Shown piece after piece: positions 1 to 4,799 of a stretch of 5,223 nucleotides of DNA. The position numbers were made by a program, and so were the translations under genes. Where the stretch lies: NCBI GenBank assembly GCA_011522945.1, contig WTHY01000193.1, positions 1 to 5,223 of the forward strand, given 5' to 3'. Numbering within the stretch: position 1 is the first letter of the stretch; every line of letters begins with the position of its first letter. The DNA comes from Alphaproteobacteria bacterium (lineage in GTDB: Bacteria; Pseudomonadota; Alphaproteobacteria; Puniceispirillales; Puniceispirillaceae). The notes beneath the pieces were generated by a model that made no database searches, had not been told where the DNA came from, and saw nothing but the letters and a program-made list of their open reading frames with translations.

Positions 1-88
1 AGATGGCCCAAACATGGTGCCACTATCTGAAATGCCAGCATTCCTGAAGCAATTAGCTGCCATTCATGACGCGGCGATTGCCCAGTAG
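1..88 (+). CDS. kdsA: 3-deoxy-8-phosphooctulonate (KDO-8-P) synthase, C-terminal end only
   Basis: Only the last 28 codons are in the window (frame starting at base 2), ending with TAG at 86-88. The visible peptide begins DGPNMVPLSEMPAFLKQL and ends AAIHDAAIAQ. The DGPNMVPL segment followed by a leucine-rich helix matches my recollection of the C-terminus of alphaproteobacterial KdsA. KdsA condenses phosphoenolpyruvate with arabinose 5-phosphate to make KDO-8-phosphate, a cytoplasmic step toward the lipopolysaccharide inner core, which implies a Gram-negative outer membrane. Its position just upstream of eno agrees with the usual alphaproteobacterial order. The catalytic barrel lies outside the window, so the call rests on a short tail plus gene context. 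The last three codons and the stop belong to the first unit of a tandem repeat. Confidence 0.72.
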   Translation, partial: DGPNMVPLSEMPAFLKQLAAIHDAAIAQ

Positions 89-128
89 AATTACCCAGTA
101 GAATTGCCCAGTAGAATTACCCAGTAAG
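77..128. repeat. 13-bp tandem repeat, about four copies, spanning the kdsA stop codon
   Basis: The unit ATT(G/A)CCCAGTAGA occurs at 77-89, 90-102 and 103-115, with a fourth copy at 116-126 that ends in AG instead of GA. G and A alternate at the fourth position, so the array is also two copies of a 26-bp unit (77-102 and 103-128) differing only at the last two bases. The first copy encodes the final Ile-Ala-Gln-stop of kdsA, so the array looks like an expansion of the gene's own 3' end. No coding or protein-binding role is evident. Confidence 0.93.
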
Positions 129-182
129 TCACCAAATAAAATCACTAACTGAAGTTGTAAAGTAAGTAAGAGGATAAGATCC

Positions 183-1457
183 ATGTCAGCCATTCTAGAT
201 ATTCATGCCCGCCAAATTTTGGATTCACGTGGCAATCCTACAGTTGAAGTTGACGTCGTTCTTGAGGATGGCTCTGCTGGCCGTGCTGCTGTGCCCTCTG
301 GAGCCTCGACAGGGGCTTATGAGGCTGTGGAAATGCGAGATGGTGATAAATCGGCATATAATGGCAAAGGTGTGTTAAAGGCTGTTGAGGCAGTAAATAC
401 AGAGATATTTGATGCGCTAGTTGGGACTGATGCGCTTGATCAAAGGCAGATTGATGCTGATATGATTGAGCTTGACGGTACGGAAAATAAGGCGCGCCTT
501 GGTGCAAATGCCATACTTGGTGTGTCTCTGGCTGTGTCTCGGGCTGCTGCTGATAGTGCGCAGCTACCATTATGGAAATATCTGGGCGGTGTGCATGCCC
601 ATCTTCTGCCAACACCTATGATGAATATCTTAAATGGTGGCGCACATGCAGATAATGCTCTTGATGTGCAGGAATTTATGATCATGCCTGTAAATGCGCC
701 AGATTTTTCAACAGCGCTGCAAATGGGTGCTGAGGTGTTTCATGCCCTTAAGGCAGAATTGTCAAAGGCAGGTTTGTCTACGGCGGTCGGCGATGAAGGC
801 GGTTTTGCGCCGGCCATTGGCGGTACTGATGAGGCTGTGGAATATGTATCGCGGGCTGTAGAGCGTGCTGGCTATTCATTAGGAGATGATATTGTTCTTG
901 CATTGGATGCTGCGGCGACAGAGTTTTATAAAGATGGTGCTTATCATCTTGGTGGTGAAAACCGGATCTTGAGCTCATCAGAAATGCAAAGCATGTGGGC
1001 GGATTTATGTAAACGCTTCCCAATCGCCTCTGTAGAAGATGCGCTTGATGAGAATGATTGGGATGGGTTTAAGGCGCTTACAGCAGCCGTTGGCGATACT
1101 GTGCAGATTGTTGGTGATGATTTGTATGTCACAAACCCTAAGCGTTTGGCGCAAGGCATTGAGATGGGGGCAGGGAATGCTATTCTGGTGAAGGTAAATC
1201 AGATTGGTACCTTATCAGAGACTATGGATGCGATTTACATGGCAAAACAAGCTGGTTTTGGTGTCGTGATTTCGCATCGGTCTGGTGAAACTGAAGATAG
1301 TATTATTGCTGATTTGGCTGTCGCCACAAATGCAGGCCAGATTAAAACTGGATCTTTGTCGCGATCTGACCGTTTGGCCAAATATAATCAGCTATTGCGC
1401 ATTGAAGAAGAGCTCGGCCCTATGGCTGCCTATGCAGGGCGTGCCGCTCTACGCTAG
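183..1457 (+). CDS. eno: Enolase (phosphopyruvate hydratase)
   Basis: Enolase interconverts 2-phosphoglycerate and phosphoenolpyruvate in the cytoplasm as a magnesium-dependent dimer; in many proteobacteria it also binds RNase E. The protein is 424 residues, close to the usual 425-432. The N-terminal domain carries the mobile substrate loop SGASTGAYEAVEMRDGD (39-55). The barrel domain carries His155, Glu164, the general acid Glu205 in GDEGGFAP, metal ligands Asp242, Glu285 and Asp312, the base Lys337 inside the signature LVKVNQIGTLSET (335-347), the SHRSGETEDS loop (364-373) and Lys388. Nothing essential is missing. The ATG is preceded by AAGAGGA (168-174) at 8 nt spacing, and MSAILDIHARQILDSRGNPT is the canonical N-terminus. 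It lies 94 nt after kdsA; that leader shows no convincing promoter of its own, so partial co-transcription with kdsA is possible. A second alphaproteobacterial enolase type is not suggested by anything here. Confidence 0.99.
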   Translation: MSAILDIHARQILDSRGNPTVEVDVVLEDGSAGRAAVPSGASTGAYEAVEMRDGDKSAYNGKGVLKAVEAVNTEIFDALVGTDALDQRQIDADMIELDGTENKARLGANAILGVSLAVSRAAADSAQLPLWKYLGGVHAHLLPTPMMNILNGGAHADNALDVQEFMIMPVNAPDFSTALQMGAEVFHALKAELSKAGLSTAVGDEGGFAPAIGGTDEAVEYVSRAVERAGYSLGDDIVLALDAAATEFYKDGAYHLGGENRILSSSEMQSMWADLCKRFPIASVEDALDENDWDGFKALTAAVGDTVQIVGDDLYVTNPKRLAQGIEMGAGNAILVKVNQIGTLSETMDAIYMAKQAGFGVVISHRSGETEDSIIADLAVATNAGQIKTGSLSRSDRLAKYNQLLRIEEELGPMAAYAGRAALR

Positions 1458-1465
1458 TCATATTG

Positions 1466-1489
1466 ACTTCCGAAATTTAGAGGAAGTTT
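1466..1489 (+). terminator. Short stem-loop directly after eno, weak terminator candidate
   Basis: ACTTCC (1466-1471) pairs with GGAAGT (1482-1487) around a 10-nt loop, starting 9 nt after the eno stop and followed by only two or three T residues. The stem is short and not GC-rich, so on its own it would be an inefficient intrinsic terminator. It may instead protect the eno message 3' end. Confidence 0.3.
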
Positions 1490-1496
1490 AGGCATT

Positions 1497-1580
1497 CTAC
1501 CGGCAGTTCCTGTCTAATATCCTTTATGTGACAGGTTTTGCCGGCTAGCGTGAATTAGGGTAGCTTCACGTCTTATATCT
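1497..1580 (+). terminator. Two adjacent hairpins, likely eno transcript 3' end
   Basis: The first hairpin pairs CCGGCAG (1500-1506) with TTGCCGG (1538-1544, one G-U pair), then a 2x2 T-T internal loop, then CCTGTC (1509-1514) with GACAGG (1530-1535), closed by a 15-nt loop. CTA (1497-1499) can pair with TAG (1546-1548) across a bulged C. The second hairpin pairs CGTGAA (1549-1554) with TTCACG (1565-1570) around a 10-nt loop and runs into TCTTATATCT, a moderately U-rich tail. The structures are read directly. The terminator role is inference, because the tail is not a clean U-run. A structured small RNA or an RNA-stability element is an alternative. Confidence 0.45.
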
Positions 1581-1798
1581 ATCTGCAGGGTGCCTTCGTA
1601 TCTGGTGTCTCTGGTGGCGAATTTTCGCATCGCATGTTGTTATGTGGTATGTAATTGCATCACATCTTAGTGGTCTGACGTCATCTCATAAGTCTGGGTG
1701 TTGTCTCTTATAGCGCCTTGCATAACGAAACGCCGCTACCTTATCTGAAACAATCAGACAGGAATGGCTCTTGATGCTGATAATTTTGTTTATCTGTA

Positions 1799-1832
1799 AC
1801 GATTCGCTTTGAGTGTTGACGCGGCGAATCGT
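1799..1832. promoter_or_regulatory. 9-bp inverted repeat upstream of ftsB, possible operator
   Basis: ACGATTCGC (1799-1807) and GCGAATCGT (1824-1832) are perfect inverted repeats separated by 16 bp. There is no U-rich tail after the right arm, which argues against an intrinsic terminator. The right arm and spacer overlap the -35 hexamer of the promoter candidate at 1816-1844, and arm centres lie 25 bp apart. If transcription starts near 1851, the dyad is not in the ftsB transcript, so an operator for a dimeric regulator is the simplest reading. The regulator is unknown. Confidence 0.4.
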
Positions 1833-1844
1833 CTCTGATTCAAT
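1816..1844 (+). promoter_or_regulatory. Candidate sigma-70-type promoter for ftsB
   Basis: TTGACG (1816-1821) matches the -35 consensus at five of six positions. A 17-bp spacer follows, then TTCAAT (1839-1844), which matches the -10 consensus at four of six. A start near 1851 would give a leader of about 25 nt before the ftsB ATG, with AGGA (1865-1868) as ribosome site. The spacing is ideal, but such matches also occur by chance. Confidence 0.4.
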
Positions 1845-1875
1845 GGTGCTAGGTAATCTGAATTAGGATGTAGCT

Positions 1876-2184
1876 ATGAAACGATCTGTGAATATCATTG
1901 GGGCCCTGATCCAAATTGGTACGGTCTGTTTCTTTGGCTTTCATATGGTGGTTGGAGAGCGCGGTTTGCTTGCAAGAGAATCTTTGGACCATGAAATCTT
2001 GCTCGCACGTGAAGAGCTTTCCTTATTGCGGAAATCTAATGCCTATTTATCCCACCGTATCGAATTGATGCGCAACGGATCTGTAGATGCTGATATGCTG
2101 GCTGAAACAGCTCGTGCTGAATTAGGTCTGTATAGCGAACGTGATGTCATTATTTCAATTCAGCTTGATGATTTGAAATTTTAG
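1876..2184 (+). CDS. ftsB: FtsB/DivIC-family septum formation initiator protein
   Basis: This is a 102-residue bitopic membrane protein. Residues 2-3 (Lys-Arg) are cytoplasmic, about 7-26 form a single hydrophobic transmembrane segment, GERGLLA (27-33) follows the membrane, about 34-66 form a leucine-rich coiled coil, and DADMLAETARAELGL (71-85) with ERDVII (88-93) forms the C-terminal part. The order TM, GERGLLA, coiled coil, D-x-D-x-L-x-E-x-A-R is the pattern of alphaproteobacterial septum initiators. FtsB acts with FtsQ and FtsL at the division site to activate septal peptidoglycan synthesis. The start is fixed by AGGA 7 nt upstream and by an in-frame TAG at 1864-1866. It lies 418 bp after eno and 141 bp before pdhA, a conserved context in the class. 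It may be transcribed from the promoter candidate just upstream and could read through into pdhA, as no clear terminator follows. The family is clear; assignment as the true FtsB orthologue is inferred. Confidence 0.88.
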   Translation: MKRSVNIIGALIQIGTVCFFGFHMVVGERGLLARESLDHEILLAREELSLLRKSNAYLSHRIELMRNGSVDADMLAETARAELGLYSERDVIISIQLDDLKF

Positions 2185-2217
2185 AAATTTTCTAAATTAA
2201 CCGAAAAACAGTTTAGA
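2180..2217. repeat. Palindrome over the ftsB stop codon with an alternative downstream partner
   Basis: TTTAGAAA (2180-2187) and TTTCTAAA (2189-2196) form a perfect 8-bp-arm palindrome around one base, including the ftsB TAG (2182-2184). TTTAGA recurs at 2212-2217, so TCTAAA (2191-2196) can pair either with the upstream copy or with the downstream one, the latter extended by a T-A and a G-T pair. The two RNA hairpins are mutually exclusive. Neither is followed by a U-run, so neither looks like a terminator. The DNA is AT-rich, and chance is a serious alternative. Confidence 0.4.
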
Positions 2218-2255
2218 TTAAAAAAATATAATAAAAACAATTATATAAAACTGTT
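2207..2255. promoter_or_regulatory. Inverted repeat AACAGTTT / AAACTGTT upstream of pdhA
   Basis: AACAGTTT (2207-2214) and AAACTGTT (2248-2255) are perfect 8-bp inverted copies flanking 33 bp that contain only two G/C bases. Each arm also contains a small palindrome of its own, AAC-A-GTT and AAC-T-GTT, with centres 42 bp apart, about four helical turns. The right arm overlaps the -35 candidate at 2254. This could be a paired operator for pdh control. It does not resemble the E. coli PdhR site as I recall it. Chance is plausible in such biased DNA. Confidence 0.3.
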
Positions 2256-2281
2256 GAAAAAAATGCTATTCACTCTAATTC
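2254..2281 (+). promoter_or_regulatory. Candidate promoter for the pdh operon
   Basis: TTGAAA (2254-2259) matches the -35 consensus at five of six positions. The best-spaced -10 options are weak: TAATTC (2276-2281, 16-bp spacer). TCTAAT (2274-2279) is a better hexamer but only 14 bp away. A perfect TATAAT at 2227-2232 lacks a -35 partner. A promoter in this spacer is likely on general grounds (AT-rich upstream DNA, start of a three-gene operon), but its exact position is uncertain. Confidence 0.27.
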
Positions 2282-2325
2282 TAACCTAGTTGTTGTATCT
2301 AAGGCAGCAGTCTAGGGAGGAATAG

Positions 2326-3381
2326 ATGGCTCGTGCAAAAAGCGCACCGCAAAAATCAGCAAAAAAACCAGGGCGTCCGCCTAAATCCGTAAAGGCAAGT
2401 GCTGTAAATGATCGTCCTGCGCATTCTGATATGCTGCAGATGTATTATGATATGGTGTTAATTCGTCGATTTGAAGAAAAGGCGGGTCAGCTATATGGCA
2501 TGGGCGAGATTGGTGGTTTCTGTCATCTATATATCGGCCAGGAAGCAGTTGTTGTCGGTATGCAATCTGTCGCTGAAGACATCGATTCTATCGTAACATC
2601 CTATCGAGACCATGGTCATATGTTGGCTTGTGGCATGGATGCTGGCGGCGTAATGGCCGAATTAACAGGACGTGCTGACGGCTATTCCAAAGGTAAGGGC
2701 GGCTCAATGCACATGTTTAGCCGTGAGAAAAACTTCTATGGCGGACATGGAATAGTGGCTGCACAGGTGCCGATTGGTGCAGGTTTGGCCTTCGCCCATA
2801 AATATAAGGGTGATGGCGGGGTAAATATGGCCTATCTAGGTGATGGCGCTGTCAATCAGGGTCAGGTTTATGAAACCTTTAATATGGCTGCGCTTTGGGA
2901 ATTACCGGTCATTTTTGTAATTGAAAATAACCAATATGCGATGGGAACAGCCGTGCCACGCGCAGCAGCAGGTACCGATTTATGTGACCGAGGAAAAGCT
3001 TATGGCATACCTGGTATGCAAGTCGATGGCATGGATGTACTTGCTGTTCGTACAGCAGCAGAGCAAGCTTTGGCGCATTGCCGCTCTGGCAAAGGCCCAT
3101 TCATTTTGGAAATGAAGACCTATAGATATCGTGGTCACTCTATGTCTGACCCGGCTAAATATCGCACACGCGATGAGGTTGATGCTATGCGCAAGCAGCA
3201 TGATCCGATTGATCAGCTGCGTGACCTTTTGCTGCGTGAGGGTGCTGATGAGGCAGAGTTGAAAGCTCTGGATACAAAGGCGAAATCTATTGTTTCAGAG
3301 GCAACAGATTTTGCATTGGAAAGCCCGCTTCCAGATCCAAGCGCGCTCTATACTGACATTCTGATTGAAGATATCGCTTAA
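2326..3381 (+). CDS. pdhA: Pyruvate dehydrogenase E1 component, alpha subunit
   Basis: With PdhB this forms the thiamine-diphosphate-dependent E1, which decarboxylates pyruvate and transfers the acetyl group to lipoyl-lysine. The protein is 351 residues, normal for the alpha2beta2 type. After a basic tail (1-30), the dehydrogenase E1 domain starts near 36 with RRFEEKAGQLYGMG (47-60). His67 in FCHLYIGQEA and Tyr93-Arg94 in SYRDHGH are cofactor- and substrate-site positions. The thiamine diphosphate/magnesium motif runs from GDG (172-174) to Asn-Asn (201-202). The mobile loop RYRGHSMSDP (267-276) keeps the histidine and the serine that is phosphorylated in mitochondria; phosphorylation is not implied here. 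The domain fits pyruvate rather than branched-chain E1, supported by the lipoyl-E1-beta and E2 genes that follow. The start is fixed by GGGAGGA ending 4 nt before the ATG; the next in-frame ATG (2431) has no ribosome site. Odd: residues 13-20 read KKPGRPPK, like an AT-hook core. Confidence 0.97.
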   Translation: MARAKSAPQKSAKKPGRPPKSVKASAVNDRPAHSDMLQMYYDMVLIRRFEEKAGQLYGMGEIGGFCHLYIGQEAVVVGMQSVAEDIDSIVTSYRDHGHMLACGMDAGGVMAELTGRADGYSKGKGGSMHMFSREKNFYGGHGIVAAQVPIGAGLAFAHKYKGDGGVNMAYLGDGAVNQGQVYETFNMAALWELPVIFVIENNQYAMGTAVPRAAAGTDLCDRGKAYGIPGMQVDGMDVLAVRTAAEQALAHCRSGKGPFILEMKTYRYRGHSMSDPAKYRTRDEVDAMRKQHDPIDQLRDLLLREGADEAELKALDTKAKSIVSEATDFALESPLPDPSALYTDILIEDIA

Positions 3382-3393
3382 GGGGGCGGCATT

Positions 3394-4797
3394 ATGACTA
3401 TTGAAATTAAAATGCCGGCATTATCACCAACCATGACAGAGGGCCGGTTATCACGCTGGCTTGTCGCCATTGGTGATGAGGTGCGCTCTGGTGATGTAAT
3501 TGCAGAGATTGAGACAGATAAGGCCACTATGGAAGTAGAGGCGATTGATGAGGGTAAAATTGGTGCTCTGCATGTAGAATCCGGTCAGGATAATGTGCAG
3601 GTTGGTGTAGTGATTGCCACATTACTGGAAGAGGGGGAAACAGACCTCTCAGCCGCGCCATCTGCACCTGCTGCATCAGAGGAAACAGCTTCAAATCAGG
3701 ATTTAGCTGCTATCCCGGCAACCGCTGAGCCAGTAGCATCAGCGGCGGCTGTTATTGCCCCTGTTCTGGCGCCGATTTTGGCAGAGCCAGATTGGACTGG
3801 TCCTACAAAAACAATGACTGTACGTGAAGCCTTGCGAGATGCTATGGCAGAAGAAATGCGCAAAGATGACCGTGTCTTTGTCATGGGTGAGGAAGTAGCA
3901 GAATATCAGGGCGCGTATAAAGTCACTCAGGGGCTTTTAGACGAGTTTTCTGACAAACGTGTCATAGATACGCCTATTACAGAGCATGGTTTCGCTGGCT
4001 TAGGTGTTGGAGCCGCTTTTGGGGAGTTACGACCCATCGTAGAATTTATGACGTTTAATTTCTCGATGCAGGCTATTGACCAGATCATTAATTCTGCTGC
4101 TAAGACATTATACATGTCAGGTGGTCAAATGGGCTGCCCTATTGTGTTTAGGGGACCAAATGGGGCGGCTAGCCGCGTTGCGGCACAGCACTCACAATGT
4201 TTTGCCAGCTGGTATGCACATTGCCCTGGCTTAAAAGTTGTATCTCCATGGTCTGCTGCGGATGCGAAAGGTTTGTTAAAGGCCGCTATCCGGGACCCTA
4301 ATCCGGTGATTTTCCTTGAAAATGAAGTGATGTATGGTCAGTCATTTGAAGTGCCAGATCATGATGATTGGGTAGTGCCAATCGGAAAAGCCAAAGTGCT
4401 TCGTGAAGGAAGCGACGTTACGATTAGTGCTTTTTCCATCATGGTGGGGCGTGCACTTGAAGCTGCAGAACAGCTTGCTGCTGAAGGCATTAATGCCGAA
4501 GTCATTGATTTACGAACAATCCGGCCTTTGGATACAGAAACCTTGTTGACCTCTGTGCGCAAAACAAATCGGTTTGTATCTTGTGAAGAAGGCTTCCCAT
4601 TTGCTGGCATTGGTGCTGAGCTCGCTATGCAGGTCATGGATGGCGCTTTTGATTATTTGGATGCACCTGTTGAGCGTGTAGCGGGTGAAGATGTGCCAAT
4701 GCCTTATGCGGCAAATCTTGAGAAGTTAGCTTTACCACAAGTGGATACGATAGTGGCCGCTGCAAAGCGTGCCTGTTTCCGTGAAGGGGGACTATAA
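3394..4797 (+). CDS. pdhB: Pyruvate dehydrogenase E1 component, beta subunit with N-terminal lipoyl domain
   Basis: The protein has 467 residues, longer than a plain E1-beta (about 325-330) because of an added lipoyl domain. Residues 1-82 form the lipoyl domain, with the modified lysine Lys43 in ETDKATMEVE. About 83-134 form an Ala/Pro-rich flexible linker. About 137-467 form the transketolase-like E1-beta core: GEEVAEYQGAYKV (165-177, cofactor-activating Glu166), DTPITEHGFAGLGVGAA (192-208), AAQHSQCFASWYAHCPGLKVVSPW (a 24-residue block, 263-286, with active-site His266) and the C-terminal transketolase domain (about 340-460). It pairs with PdhA. Such lipoyl-E1-beta subunits are known from alphaproteobacteria, including Zymomonas. 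The gap after pdhA is 12 nt; the ribosome site AGGGGG (3381-3386) begins on the last base of the pdhA stop, suggesting translational coupling. The lipoyl arm closely matches that of the downstream E2, indicating domain duplication. Confidence 0.97.
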   Translation: MTIEIKMPALSPTMTEGRLSRWLVAIGDEVRSGDVIAEIETDKATMEVEAIDEGKIGALHVESGQDNVQVGVVIATLLEEGETDLSAAPSAPAASEETASNQDLAAIPATAEPVASAAAVIAPVLAPILAEPDWTGPTKTMTVREALRDAMAEEMRKDDRVFVMGEEVAEYQGAYKVTQGLLDEFSDKRVIDTPITEHGFAGLGVGAAFGELRPIVEFMTFNFSMQAIDQIINSAAKTLYMSGGQMGCPIVFRGPNGAASRVAAQHSQCFASWYAHCPGLKVVSPWSAADAKGLLKAAIRDPNPVIFLENEVMYGQSFEVPDHDDWVVPIGKAKVLREGSDVTISAFSIMVGRALEAAEQLAAEGINAEVIDLRTIRPLDTETLLTSVRKTNRFVSCEEGFPFAGIGAELAMQVMDGAFDYLDAPVERVAGEDVPMPYAANLEKLALPQVDTIVAAAKRACFREGGL

Positions 4798-4799
4798 TC

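Larger units (their letters stand above)
1458..1875. other. 418-bp non-coding gap between eno and ftsB
   Basis: No convincing gene is seen on either strand: the longest ATG-initiated frame I find by eye on the plus strand is an 11-codon one at 1764, with no properly spaced ribosome site. No tRNA or rRNA is apparent. The first 120 bp hold hairpins (listed separately). The middle contains the palindrome GCGAA-TT-TTCGC (1617-1628), an 8-bp palindrome TGACGTCA (1676-1683), a near-direct repeat (1624-1635 and 1654-1665, 9 of 12 matching, 30 bp apart) and a small TCTGA/TCAGA hairpin (1744-1758). The last 80 bp hold a 9-bp dyad and a promoter candidate. The gap is long for this compact neighbourhood and may hide a small RNA or a regulatory region. 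Confidence 0.75.
2185..2325. promoter_or_regulatory. Extremely AT-rich ftsB-pdhA spacer with spaced A-tracts
   Basis: Only 8 of the 66 bases at 2185-2250 are G or C, against nearly half in the flanking genes. A-tracts lie at 2204-2208 (A5), 2220-2226 (A7), 2233-2237 (A5), 2247-2250 (A4) and 2257-2263 (A7), with centres roughly 12 to 17 bp apart. Such a series can bend DNA or act as an UP-like element for RNA polymerase. The 3' end of the spacer is less AT-rich and ends in the pdhA ribosome site GGGAGGA (2315-2321). No gene is seen. Confidence 0.6.

Noticed and set aside
77..128. Tandem repeats as a CRISPR array
   Set aside because: The units are 13 bp with no spacers between them, so this is a simple tandem repeat.
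238..615. Minus-strand open frame of 125 codons inside eno, rich in Gln, His and Pro
   Set aside because: It is fully antisense to a clearly functional enolase, is low in complexity, resembles no family I know, and has the look of complement codons of an Ala/Val/Asp-rich gene.
1285..1491. Plus-strand 68-codon frame overlapping the eno 3' end
   Set aside because: It is out of frame with the conserved eno C-terminus, has no ribosome site and no recognisable domain.
1676..1683. TGACGTCA palindrome as a regulator site
   Set aside because: A single 8-bp palindrome far from any promoter candidate, with no matching second copy, is not enough to call a site.
1764..1799. 11-codon ATG frame (MALDADNFVYL) in the eno-ftsB gap
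   Set aside because: The only purine-rich stretch (AGGA) overlaps the ATG, with no usable spacing, and the length is expected by chance.
1799..1832. The dyad before ftsB as an intrinsic terminator for eno
   Set aside because: There is no T-run after the right arm, the loop is 16 nt, and it lies some 340 bp beyond eno; hairpins closer to eno are better candidates.
1868..1873. Start-stop minimal frame ATGTAG just before ftsB
   Set aside because: It overlaps the ftsB ribosome site itself and has no upstream site of its own; most likely incidental.
2227..2232. Perfect TATAAT hexamer upstream of pdhA
   Set aside because: There is no -35-like hexamer 16-18 bp upstream, and in a stretch that is about 88 percent A/T such hexamers are expected by chance.
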